The notes under the pieces: generated by a model
Told to the model about the DNA's origin: nothing
Databases searched by the model: none
The model's input: only the letters and a program-made list of their open reading frames with translations
Translations under genes and position numbers: made by a program
Shown: in pieces, positions 28,960 to 37,003 of the stretch
Layout of the letters: each line of letters starts with the position of its first letter
Position numbering within the stretch: position 1 is the first letter of the stretch
Assembly (NCBI RefSeq): GCF_005876955.1
Contig: NZ_SSCL01000006.1
Span: forward strand, 62,001-126,000
Origin: Sinomonas gamaensis
GTDB taxonomy: Bacteria > Actinomycetota > Actinomycetes > Actinomycetales > Micrococcaceae
Direction of reading: 5' to 3'
DNA: 64,000 bases

Positions 28960-30153
28960 TCAGTTGGCGGACGCGAGCCAGAGGTCCGGGCCGAAAACCT
29001 CGTAATGGATCTTCTGGGCCGGGATGCCGAGGGCGATCGCCTCGGAGCGGATCTTCTGCATGAACGGCAGCGGGCCACAGAGGTAGAGGTTCGCGTCCCG
29101 CGGCAGGTCGACGTCGGAGAGGCTCATGTAGCCCTCGCGGGCTTCTGTGGCCCGCTCCACCGGCTCGGCGGCCGGGGTTTGAAGCCAGAGATGCAGTGCG
29201 GCATCGTCGATCCGCTCGACGTCGTCCAGCATCTGGCCGCTCAGCGCCCACGCCTCGAGACTGCGCTCGGCGTGGAGCACGAGGACCTCGCGGTCGGACC
29301 CTGCGTCCGCGAGCGACCGCAGGATCGATGCGCTCGGGGTGCAGCCGATGCCGGCCGACGCGAGGACAAGGGGGCCGTCGCCGTCGTCGAGCGTCACGTC
29401 GCCGTACGGGTTGGAGAGTTCGACGACGTCACCCGCCTGGACCTTTTCGTGCAGCATGGGCGAGACTTCGCCGCCGTCGTTGTACTTTGCGGTGAAGACG
29501 CGCCGTTCCGTGGATTCGGCGTCCGCAGACAGCGAGTACTGACGGGCTTGGAGGAGGCCGTCCTCGACCGGGATCCGAACGCTCACGAACTGCCCGGGCC
29601 GTCCGGGGGTCACGGGCGTTTCGTCGGCGGGCTCGAGGACGAACGTGACAGTGCTCGCGCTCGCGCCCTTCTTCTCGACAACCCGCCACGGGGCCCACAT
29701 CACGTTGTTGGCCTGCCTCCCGTAGAGCCCCTTCTCGATCTTGATGAGCGCGTCCGCCATGAGCCAGTACACCTCGGTCCACGCGGCGGCCACCTCGGCG
29801 GTGACTGCTTCGCCGAGGTCCTCCGCGATGGCCTCGAAGAGGTACTTGTAGACGATCTGGTACTGGTCCTCGGAGATGCCGAGCGAGGCGTGCTTGTGGG
29901 CGATCCGGCTCAGGACGGCCTCGGGGAGCGTCCCGGGATTCTGGACGAGGTGCGTCGCGAAGGCCGCGATCGCGCCCGCGAGCGCCTTGCGCTGCTCGCC
30001 GTTCGCCTGATTGGCGCGGCTGAAGACGCCGTTCAGCAGCTCCGGGTGGGCTGCGAACATCTTCTGGTAGAAGAGCGGCGTGATCTCGCCGATGCGGCTC
30101 CCGACCAGGGGAAGGGTGGCTTCGATGACGGGGCGGGCGCTTTCCGAGAGCAT
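28960..30153 (-). CDS. hmp: Flavohaemoglobin, nitric oxide dioxygenase
   Basis: 397 residues, full length. The globin domain (about 1-137) has the B10-type Tyr in LFYQKMF, an E7-type Gln in NQANGEQ and the proximal His in AHKHASLG. The FAD domain has RQYSLS and the NAD domain GIGCTPSASILRSL and YLCGPLPFM. It converts NO to nitrate with O2 and NAD(P)H. ATG follows CAGGAGTCCCC. The NsrR-like gene lies 115 bases upstream on the same strand, with two inverted repeats between. Confidence 0.95.
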   Translation of the reverse strand: MLSESARPVIEATLPLVGSRIGEITPLFYQKMFAAHPELLNGVFSRANQANGEQRKALAGAIAAFATHLVQNPGTLPEAVLSRIAHKHASLGISEDQYQIVYKYLFEAIAEDLGEAVTAEVAAAWTEVYWLMADALIKIEKGLYGRQANNVMWAPWRVVEKKGASASTVTFVLEPADETPVTPGRPGQFVSVRIPVEDGLLQARQYSLSADAESTERRVFTAKYNDGGEVSPMLHEKVQAGDVVELSNPYGDVTLDDGDGPLVLASAGIGCTPSASILRSLADAGSDREVLVLHAERSLEAWALSGQMLDDVERIDDAALHLWLQTPAAEPVERATEAREGYMSLSDVDLPRDANLYLCGPLPFMQKIRSEAIALGIPAQKIHYEVFGPDLWLASAN

Positions 30154-30175
30154 GGGGACTCCTGACGTGGAAGGT

Positions 30176-30229
30176 AATTCAGCATCATCCGTACTGAATT
30201 AACCCCAACTTTTCTACGCCTCGTAGAAA
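30176..30229. promoter_or_regulatory. Two inverted repeats in the hmp promoter region
   Basis: AATTCAG-N11-CTGAATT occupies 30176-30200 and TTTCTACG-CCT-CGTAGAAA, a perfect 8-base-arm palindrome, occupies 30211-30229. Both lie 23-76 bases upstream of hmp. One or both are likely binding sites of the neighbouring Rrf2/NsrR-like regulator. Confidence 0.65.
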
Positions 30230-30268
30230 TCCACAAGTTGGGTCGGCCCGTTTGGTGTGTGGCGTTCG

Positions 30269-30820
30269 CTACACGGCGTCGGGCTCGCGAAGGAGGGCCG
30301 CGGCGGCCTCGAAGAATGCGCTTCCCTCGCTGCTTTCGCCAGAGGCCGTATTTGCCGTTTCGCCTTCGCTTCCGAATCCCGGCCGCAGCCCGATCTGGAC
30401 CAGGACCGGCTCCATCTGGCGGGCGTGGGGGAGCGAGCTCACCCTGACCGTGTCGAGCTCGCGGTAGAAGGCCTCGCGCGCTCGGCGCAGGGCTCCGCGG
30501 AGGCCGCAGTCGTGGTTGAGGGGGCAGTCGCCGTTGGGCGACTCGCAGTCTGGAAGGTCGTTCCGCGTGTCGAGAGCCCTCAGCACTCCGCCAACCGTCG
30601 CGCGCCGCCCTGCGGCGCTGAGCTGGACGCCTCCGGCCCGCCCTCGGGTCGACTCCACGAGGCCGAGCTCGCGCAGCTTGAGGACCGCCTTGCTCACGTG
30701 GTTGTACGGCGTGCCCACTCCCTCGGCGATGGCACGCGTGGCGAGCGGCTCGGAGCCGTCCACGGCGCTGAGGAGCATGAGTGCTCGCAGGCTGACGTCC
30801 TCGAAGGCGGTCATGCGCAT
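30269..30820 (-). CDS. Rrf2-family regulator, NsrR-like
   Basis: 183 residues from the ATG at 30820 (alternatives 30829 and 30814). The winged-helix start MTAFEDVSLRALMLLSAV and the recognition region GVGTPYNHVSKAVLKL are Rrf2-type. Three cysteines in PDCESPNGDCPLNHDCGL (spacings x6 and x5) fit the Fe-S ligand set of NsrR. It is located directly upstream of hmp. It should sense NO through the cluster and derepress hmp. It is 10 bases from the LysR stop upstream. Confidence 0.9.
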   Translation of the reverse strand: MRMTAFEDVSLRALMLLSAVDGSEPLATRAIAEGVGTPYNHVSKAVLKLRELGLVESTRGRAGGVQLSAAGRRATVGGVLRALDTRNDLPDCESPNGDCPLNHDCGLRGALRRAREAFYRELDTVRVSSLPHARQMEPVLVQIGLRPGFGSEGETANTASGESSEGSAFFEAAAALLREPDAV

Positions 30821-30830
30821 GCCGAGCATT

Positions 30831-31754
30831 CTACGCTGACAAACCCAAACATCCGTGCAGAGAATTTGCGGCATCGTGAAGGAGCCGTACCACGAGCCGA
30901 ATGCCCGGACTCGCTGCCATCGTGCGGCGGTACGCTGCGGACACGAGGCGCGTGGGAACCTCACCCGCGAGCGGCCGCGCGACCACCCCTTCCGGGAGCG
31001 GAGGTCTGCCGAGCCTGGGCACGAGGGCGAGCGCGGCGCCGTCGTCCGCCAAGGCGACATGGGTCGCGAAATCCGGGTCCGTGAAGGCAATCCGCGGCAC
31101 GGTCCCCTCCGCGGAGAAGAGGCGCATGAGGGCCTCGTGGCAGATGGCGCCCTTGGGCGTCGCGCACCAGACCTCGTCGAGGAGATCGCGGCGCTCGAGC
31201 TGGGCGCGTGCGGCGAGCGGGTGCTCCCGCGGCAGGATGACGTCGGCGACATCCTCGCATAGGGGCTCGCGGACGACGTGGCCGGGCACCTCGAGCGGCA
31301 CGGAATTCCAGTTGTGCACGACCGCGAGCTCGGCGTCTCCGTGCGCCACGAGGGCCACTGCCTCGACGGGATCGACGCTCGAGACTTCGAGGCGCAGCTC
31401 CGGCGCCTCCTTCGCCAAGGCGCCGGCGACGTGCCCGAACAGTGCTCGGGTCGCGGTCGAGAACGAGGCGACCGTGAACGTCCCCTGAGGCGTGTCGTCG
31501 GCCGAGAGCATCGACTCAACGCGTTCGATGTCTGCGAGGAGTCGCACGCCATGCTCCACGAGCGCCCGTCCGCGCTCGGTCAGGAGGACGCCCCTCCCTT
31601 GCCGTTCCAAGAGGGCACTCCGTGACTGGCGCTCGAGCTTCTTGATCTGCTGGGACACCGCCGACGGGCTGAATCCGAGCACCTCGGCCGCCGCCACGAC
31701 GGACCCATGACGCTCGACCGCCGCGAGGGAGCGGAGGGCCTGAAGATCGATCAT
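30831..31754 (-). CDS. LysR-family transcriptional regulator
   Basis: 307 residues. The N-terminal helix-turn-helix LRSLAAVERHGSVVAAAEVL and FSPSAVSQQIKKLERQ is standard LysR, followed by the periplasmic-binding-like effector domain (GTFTVASFSTATRALFGHV). It is divergent from the EamA transporter across 74 bases and probably controls it. The stop is 10 bases before the NsrR-like gene, so read-through into that gene is possible. Confidence 0.9.
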   Translation of the reverse strand: MIDLQALRSLAAVERHGSVVAAAEVLGFSPSAVSQQIKKLERQSRSALLERQGRGVLLTERGRALVEHGVRLLADIERVESMLSADDTPQGTFTVASFSTATRALFGHVAGALAKEAPELRLEVSSVDPVEAVALVAHGDAELAVVHNWNSVPLEVPGHVVREPLCEDVADVILPREHPLAARAQLERRDLLDEVWCATPKGAICHEALMRLFSAEGTVPRIAFTDPDFATHVALADDGAALALVPRLGRPPLPEGVVARPLAGEVPTRLVSAAYRRTMAASPGIRLVVRLLHDAANSLHGCLGLSA

Positions 31755-31828
31755 GAAGAAATCGTAGATGGTCAGCCGCAGAAATCAACGCTGGTGCTTC
31801 ACGATACGCGCAGGGGAGGATGGGAGGC

Positions 31829-32869
31829 GTGAAACCGCAGCACAGCGCTCTCGCCGTCCTCGTCGCCGTCATCTGGGGCGCCAACTTCGTGGCCATCGAG
31901 CTCGGCCTGCGCGAGGTCCCGCCGCTCGTGTTCGTCGCAATGCGGTTCGCACTCGTGGCCGTGCCGGCCATGTTCTTCGTCCCCAAGCCCGCCGTCCCGT
32001 GGCGCGTGCTCGCAGGCATCGGCATCTTCATGAGCGCCGGCCAGTTCGGCCTCGTCTACCTTGCAATGCACTGGGGGATGCCCGCGGGCCTGGCGCCACT
32101 CGTGCTGCAGAGCCAGATGTTCTTCACGATCCTCCTCGCCGCCGCCGTGCTGAGGGAGCGGCCGACGACGGCGCAGCTCGCCGGAGTCGGTGCGGGAGGG
32201 GTGGGCCTCGTGCTGGTCGCGCTGGGCCGCGGGGCCGTCGCGCCCCTCGGCCCGCTGCTGCTCGTGGTGCTTGCAGGCCTCTCGTGGGGGATCGGCAACA
32301 CGATCTCGCGGGCCGCGAAGGGCGCGTCCGGTCTCGGCATCGTCGTGTGGTCCGCCGCGGTGGTACCGGTGCCGATGCTCGCTCTGGCGGCCCTCGTGGA
32401 AGGTCCAGCCGCCGTCGTCGGTTCGCTCGCGCACCTCACTCTGCCCGCTTGGCTGAGCACCCTCTTCACGGTCGTGCTCGCCTCGCTCGTGGGCTACTCC
32501 GTCTGGAACTCGCTGCTCGGGCGTTACCCCGCCGCCGCCGTCGTGCCCTACACGCTCCTCGTGCCGCCCGTGGGGATGCTCGCCGCGTGGATCGCGTTCG
32601 GGGAAGTGCCGCAGCCGCTCGAAATCGCTGGCGGCGCGCTGCTGCTCGCCGGAGTCACGACGACGCTCCTCGGCCGACGGCAGCACAGGTCAGTCGATGA
32701 AGACGAGCGCCTCATGCCCGTCGGCCTCGACGTCTCCGTAGACGTACCCCGTGGCGGTCATCTCGTAGGGGAGGATGGCCGCCATGAGGCCTCCGGTCCG
32801 GTGCTCGGCGGCCGCGTGGATGCCGTCGGAACCGTGCTCGGGAAGGGTCACATCGCTCGCGATCGCTAG
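31829..32869 (+). CDS. EamA/DMT-family exporter with antisense 3' extension
   Basis: About 10 membrane segments in two EamA repeats (VAVIWGANFVAIELGL; GLSWGIGNTISRAA) ending near ALLLAGVTTTLLGRR at about 32682. GTG 31829 is eight bases after GGGGAGGA, so it is preferred to ATG 31820. The frame then runs on for 60 codons that are exactly antisense to the next gene and look non-transporter-like. A one-base shift around 32697 would give an immediate TGA, so a lost stop or a sequencing indel is likely. Substrate unknown; amino acids or metabolites in this family. Confidence 0.85.
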   Translation: MKPQHSALAVLVAVIWGANFVAIELGLREVPPLVFVAMRFALVAVPAMFFVPKPAVPWRVLAGIGIFMSAGQFGLVYLAMHWGMPAGLAPLVLQSQMFFTILLAAAVLRERPTTAQLAGVGAGGVGLVLVALGRGAVAPLGPLLLVVLAGLSWGIGNTISRAAKGASGLGIVVWSAAVVPVPMLALAALVEGPAAVVGSLAHLTLPAWLSTLFTVVLASLVGYSVWNSLLGRYPAAAVVPYTLLVPPVGMLAAWIAFGEVPQPLEIAGGALLLAGVTTTLLGRRQHRSVDEDERLMPVGLDVSVDVPRGGHLVGEDGRHEASGPVLGGRVDAVGTVLGKGHIARDR

Positions 32870-33169
32870 AGCGCGGATGTCCTCGCGCCCCTGCCGCAGC
32901 AGTTCAACGAGGTCGTCGAGCATCGCTTCGGCGTCGTAATCGCCGTCGAGCCCGTCGCCGTCGAACTCGTCGCCCTCGCCGGCGCCGGCTGCCGGCTCCG
33001 GCGGGGTGACGAGCACGAGCCGCAGCTCGCCGTCGTCCGCAAGCGTGACGCCGAACGGGAGGAAGCCGCCGTTCTGCTCAAGATGCTCCTGGGCCATGCC
33101 GAGTGCGGTGCCGAGGACGTCGTGCAGCTCGCGCAGGACGCTGTCTGCGGCGGGAGACTCGCCGCTCAC
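32690..33169 (-). CDS. Conserved protein of unknown function after phosphomannomutase
   Basis: 159 residues when started at the GTG that overlaps the phosphomannomutase stop (GTGA). It is soluble and acidic, with a poly-acidic linker (EFDGDGLDGDYDAEAM) between two more conserved parts (SVLRELHDVLGTALGMAQEH and GLMAAILPYEMTATGYVYGD). I do not recognise a family. Coupling to the sugar mutase suggests a related or housekeeping role. The 3' 180 bases overlap the EamA frame on the other strand. Confidence 0.75.
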   Translation of the reverse strand: MSGESPAADSVLRELHDVLGTALGMAQEHLEQNGGFLPFGVTLADDGELRLVLVTPPEPAAGAGEGDEFDGDGLDGDYDAEAMLDDLVELLRQGREDIRALAIASDVTLPEHGSDGIHAAAEHRTGGLMAAILPYEMTATGYVYGDVEADGHEALVFID

Positions 33170-34602
33170 GCGCGCACGATCTCGAGGACGCTGTCCCGGA
33201 CCGACTCGAGGGTCTCCCGGTCCTTGGCCTCGCCGTTGAAGCGGAGGTATGGCTCGGTGTTCGAGGGGCGAAGGTTGAACCACCAAGAGCCGTCGGCTGC
33301 GGAGAAGGTGGTGCCGTCGAGCTCGTCGATCGCCACGTCCGGGCCCTCGTACGCCTCCCGCACCCGAGCGACGGCCGCAGCCTTGTCCTCGATCTCCGAG
33401 TTGATTTCGCCCGAGGAGACGTAGGGCTCATACTCGGCCCCGAGCTCGGACAGCGGACGGTCCTGCTCGCCGAGCGCCGCGAGGACGTGCATCGCCGCGA
33501 GCATGCCCGTGTCGGCGTTCCAGAAGTCGCGGAAGTAGTAGTGGGCGGAGTGCTCGCCGCCGAACACCGCGCCCTGCTCGGCCATCACGGCCTTGATGAA
33601 CGAGTGGCCCACGCGCGTGCGGACGGGGCGGCCGCCGTCGTGCTCCACGAGCTCAGGGACCGCACGCGAGGTGATGAGGTTGTGGATGATGATCGGATGC
33701 GGCTCTCCGGCGGCCTTGGCCCGCGCAATCTCGCGGCGGGCCACGAGCCCGGTGATTGCCGAGGGAGAGACGGGATCGCCGTTCTCGTCGATCACGAAGC
33801 AGCGGTCGGCGTCGCCGTCGAATGCCAGGCCGATGTCCGCGCCGTGCTCGACGACGGCCTTCTGCAGGTCGCGGAGGTTCTCGGGCTCGAGCGGGTTGGC
33901 CGGGTGGTTCGGGAAGGTGCCGTCGAGTTCGAAGTACAGCGGGACGATTTCGAGGGGGAGCCCGGGCAGCAGCGTGTTCCCGAGGACCGCCGGCGTGGTC
34001 AGTCCGGCCATGCCGTTGCCCGCGTCCACCACGACCTTGAGGCGCCGGATGCCTGAGAGGTCCACGAGCTTGCGGAGGTGTGCGGCGTAATCGGCGAGGA
34101 CATCGCGCTCCGTGACGGTGCCCGTCTCAGCGACGGGCGCGATCTCCCCAGCCGCAAGGTACGCCTCGGCCGCAGCCTGGACCTCCTTGAGCCCGGACTC
34201 CGAGGAGACCGGCTGGGCGCCGGGCTTCGCGAGCTTGATGCCGTTGTACTGCGCCGGGTTGTGGCTCGCGGTGAACGTGGCGCCCGCTGCGTGGAAGGCG
34301 CCGCACGCGTAGTAGAGCTCGTCCGTGGAGATGAGCCCGATCTTCTCGACATTGCCCCCGCGGGCCGCAGCGCCGCGGCTGAAGGCGTCGATGAACTCGG
34401 GGGAGGACGGGCGCATGTCGCCGCCCACGAGCACGGTCTTCCCGGCCAGACCGAGGACGTCGACGAAGGCTGCCCCCACGGCCTCGACGATCCGGGCGTC
34501 GATCGACTCACCCACGATGCCGCGCACGTCGTACGCCTTGAACGCTGCGGAGAGGTCGATCTGGGGAGCCTGGCCTGCAGGACTGCTCACGTTGCTCGTC
34601 AC
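33166..34602 (-). CDS. manB: Phosphomannomutase/phosphoglucomutase
   Basis: 478 residues from a GTG. The phospho-serine loop is FTASHNPAQYNGIKL, the metal loop is LAFDGDADRCFVID, the sugar-binding loop is FGGEHSAHYYFRD and the phosphate-binding end is RPSNTEPYLRFN. It interconverts hexose 6- and 1-phosphates, feeding GDP-mannose or UDP-glucose for cell-wall glycans. The N-terminus begins with a short Ser/Pro-rich extension before DLSAAFKAYDVRGIVG. It is followed by the coupled unknown gene. Confidence 0.93.
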   Translation of the reverse strand: MTSNVSSPAGQAPQIDLSAAFKAYDVRGIVGESIDARIVEAVGAAFVDVLGLAGKTVLVGGDMRPSSPEFIDAFSRGAAARGGNVEKIGLISTDELYYACGAFHAAGATFTASHNPAQYNGIKLAKPGAQPVSSESGLKEVQAAAEAYLAAGEIAPVAETGTVTERDVLADYAAHLRKLVDLSGIRRLKVVVDAGNGMAGLTTPAVLGNTLLPGLPLEIVPLYFELDGTFPNHPANPLEPENLRDLQKAVVEHGADIGLAFDGDADRCFVIDENGDPVSPSAITGLVARREIARAKAAGEPHPIIIHNLITSRAVPELVEHDGGRPVRTRVGHSFIKAVMAEQGAVFGGEHSAHYYFRDFWNADTGMLAAMHVLAALGEQDRPLSELGAEYEPYVSSGEINSEIEDKAAAVARVREAYEGPDVAIDELDGTTFSAADGSWWFNLRPSNTEPYLRFNGEAKDRETLESVRDSVLEIVRA

Positions 34603-34680
34603 CCGACGATTCTACTGAAGGCGACCGACACGGTTGGCTCGGGGTTCCGCAACCCGCGCCGTGCCCGTAGCTTTACGGGC

Positions 34681-35109
34681 ATGGACTGGACTCTCGAAGT
34701 TGTCATCCTGCCCGTCTCCGACATCGACCGTTCCATCGAGTTCTATCGGGACAAGGTCGGATTCCACCTCGACCACAACACCCAGAACGAGCACATGCAC
34801 GTCGTCCAGTTCACCCCGGAGGGGTCGGGTTGTTCGATCGTGTTCGGCGACCTCCCGCCGCAGCGCGAGATGGAGCCGGGGTCGATGAAGGGCCTCCAGC
34901 TCGTCGTGGCGGATGCCGAGGCCGCTCGCGCCGAGCTCGTGGGGCGCAGCGTCGAGTGCTCGGAGCTGATGGTCTTTTCGCCCGATGACGGCGGCACGTT
35001 CTTCGGCTTCGCCGATCCGGACGGCAATACGTGGGCCGTCCAACAGATCAAGGCCCGGGCCCAGAAGCCGCTCATCCCTGTCGAGCATCGGGGCCGCTTC
35101 GGCGCGTAG
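34681..35109 (+). CDS. VOC/glyoxalase-fold protein
   Basis: 142 residues of a single VOC domain: EVVILPVSDIDRSIEFYRDK, VVQFTPEGSGCSIVFGD and FFGFADPDGNTWAVQQIK, the last holding the usual Asp-Pro-Asp-Gly-Asn turn. It is related to glyoxalase/bleomycin-resistance proteins; the substrate is unknown. It is a single-gene unit divergent from phosphomannomutase and ending at a terminator. Confidence 0.85.
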   Translation: MDWTLEVVILPVSDIDRSIEFYRDKVGFHLDHNTQNEHMHVVQFTPEGSGCSIVFGDLPPQREMEPGSMKGLQLVVADAEAARAELVGRSVECSELMVFSPDDGGTFFGFADPDGNTWAVQQIKARAQKPLIPVEHRGRFGA

Positions 35110-35128
35110 CTCGCCGAGCTTCAAGGAC

Positions 35129-35167
35129 GACGACGGCGGGCCCCTGGGTGGGAGACCCGCCGTCGTC
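35129..35167. terminator. Hairpin between convergent genes
   Basis: GACGACGGCGGG (35129-35140) and CCCGCCGTCGTC (35156-35167) form a perfect 12-base stem between the VOC gene and the TPP enzyme on the opposite strand. There is no long T-run on either side. Confidence 0.6.
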
Positions 35168-35181
35168 CGTCGTCGTGCGGG

Positions 35182-36891
35182 TCAGTAGGCTTTGACCCGC
35201 TGTTCGACGATGAGGTGGATGAGGGCGAAAGTCCCGTCCTCGTCGATGGCGCGCAGGGCTGCCTCAAGGGCGGCGGGAACGTCGGCGTCCCGTTCGACGC
35301 GGACCCCAAAGCCGCCGAAGGCCTGGGCCATGAGCGCGAAGTCCGGGTTCTTCAGCTGGGTGCCGGAGATGCGGTGGGGGTACTGGCGCTCCTGATGGGA
35401 GCGGATGGTGCCGTACTCCTGGTTGTCCATGACGATCACGAGCGGGGTCGCCCCGTACTGGGCGGCGGTGGCGAGCTCCTGGCCGTTCATGAGGAACTCG
35501 CCGTCGCCGGCGATGGTGACGACGCGGCGGCCGGGGTTGGCGAGGGAGGCCGCGATCGCCGACGGCACGGAGTAGCCCATGGAGCCGTTGCGGGCGCTGA
35601 TCATTGAGGCGTAGCGCTGGGTAGGGAAGTAGCGGTGGGCCCAGTTGGTGTGCTCGCCGGCGCCGAGGGTGACCATGGCGTCCTCGGGCAGGGTCGGGAC
35701 GAGGTTGGCCATGAGGGTGTCCATCCGGGCCGGCCCGTCGGTGGGAGTGGCCGGAGGCAGCTCGGCGAACTTCTCCTGCTGCTCGCGCATCCGCTCCGTC
35801 CAGGCGGTCCATTCGGGCCGGACGGGCATGTTGATCATGACCAGGTCGCGGACGAACACGTCAGGCTTGGCCACGATCTGATAGGAGACCGGGCCGGAGC
35901 GCCCGCGCAGGGACGGGTCGATGGTGACCAGGAAGTTCTTCTTCGCCCAGTCCTGGCGGACGAGGAAGCCGTCGGTGATCACGTCCCCGGGGACGGTGCC
36001 GACGAAGATCAGCAGGTCCGTCTCCTCGAGCAGGTTGTAGGTGGGCTTGGGGCGGCCGTAGCCGATGGGGCCCACGTAGGAGGGGGAGTCGAAGGGGATG
36101 GTGCCCTCGCAGCGCCATTCGGCGGCGGCGGGGATGTTGTGCTCCTCGAGCCAGTTGGTCAGCGCGGTCGCGCCCTCCTGGGTCCAGTCGTTGCCGCCGA
36201 CGACGAAGAGCGGCTTCTCCGCGGCCAGCAGCGCGGACTTGAGGGCCTTCCAGTCGGTGACGGTCATCCCGCCGGTCGCGACGGGGATCTTCGGGTGGAT
36301 CGTGGCGTCGATCTCCTGCTGGATGACGTCCTCCGGGAGCCCGACGACCACGGGCCCGGGCCGGCCGTTCATGGCGGCGAACATCGCCTCGGCGACGATC
36401 TCGGAGGCCCGCTCGGCGTGGTCCAGGACCATCACGCGCTTGGCGCCGGTGTCGAACCAGGACTTGATGTCGAACTCCTGGAACGCCTCGCGGTCGCGGT
36501 GGGCGAAGGGGATCAGGCCCACGAACAAGACCATCGGCGTGGAGTCCTGCCACGCCGTGTGCAAGCCGACGTGGGCGTTGGCGGCGCCGGGGCCGCGGGT
36601 GACCATTGCGATGCCGGGGAGCTGGTTCATCTTCCCGTCGGCCTCGGCCATGTACGCTGCGCCGCCCTCGTGCCGGCACACGATGGTCTCGATCGGCGAA
36701 TCGTGCAGCCCGTCCAGCACATCCAGGAACGACTCGCCCGGCACCACGTATGAGCGCGTTACGCCGTGGGCCACGAGCGAATCCACGATCACATGCCCGG
36801 CCGACTTGCGGGCGGCGGCCGGACTCGTGGACTGGGGCAGGTTCGATTCGGAAGGGCTTGATTCGGACAGGGGCGGCGCCGTTGCCGTCAT
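35182..36891 (-). CDS. TPP-dependent enzyme, acetolactate-synthase-like
   Basis: 569 residues from the ATG at 36891 (AAGGAATCTCC before it). A Ser/Pro-rich start is followed by HGVTRSYVVPGESFLDVLDG and the catalytic Glu in VCRHEGGAAYMAEADGK. The TPP motif is IAGDGEFLMNGQELATAAQ with NQEYGTIRSHQE. It belongs to the AHAS/oxalyl-CoA/benzoylformate decarboxylase superfamily but has no regulatory-subunit gene or ilv neighbours, so valine/leucine synthesis is doubtful. It is one of three relatives in this window. It is divergent from recQ. Confidence 0.85.
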   Translation of the reverse strand: MTATAPPLSESSPSESNLPQSTSPAAARKSAGHVIVDSLVAHGVTRSYVVPGESFLDVLDGLHDSPIETIVCRHEGGAAYMAEADGKMNQLPGIAMVTRGPGAANAHVGLHTAWQDSTPMVLFVGLIPFAHRDREAFQEFDIKSWFDTGAKRVMVLDHAERASEIVAEAMFAAMNGRPGPVVVGLPEDVIQQEIDATIHPKIPVATGGMTVTDWKALKSALLAAEKPLFVVGGNDWTQEGATALTNWLEEHNIPAAAEWRCEGTIPFDSPSYVGPIGYGRPKPTYNLLEETDLLIFVGTVPGDVITDGFLVRQDWAKKNFLVTIDPSLRGRSGPVSYQIVAKPDVFVRDLVMINMPVRPEWTAWTERMREQQEKFAELPPATPTDGPARMDTLMANLVPTLPEDAMVTLGAGEHTNWAHRYFPTQRYASMISARNGSMGYSVPSAIAASLANPGRRVVTIAGDGEFLMNGQELATAAQYGATPLVIVMDNQEYGTIRSHQERQYPHRISGTQLKNPDFALMAQAFGGFGVRVERDADVPAALEAALRAIDEDGTFALIHLIVEQRVKAY

Positions 36892-37003
36892 GGAGATTCC
36901 TTCTGTTGGCACTGAGGATTTTGGCAGGTGTGGTTTTACGGTATCGGCCCCAGAGGCCAAGCGGCAGAGATAAGTGTCGGACGTCACGGGGATACTGGGA
37001 GGC

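Noticed and set aside
31755-31828. LysR T-N11-A operator between the LysR and EamA genes
   Set aside because: The pattern is too loose to separate from chance; no symmetric site stands out.
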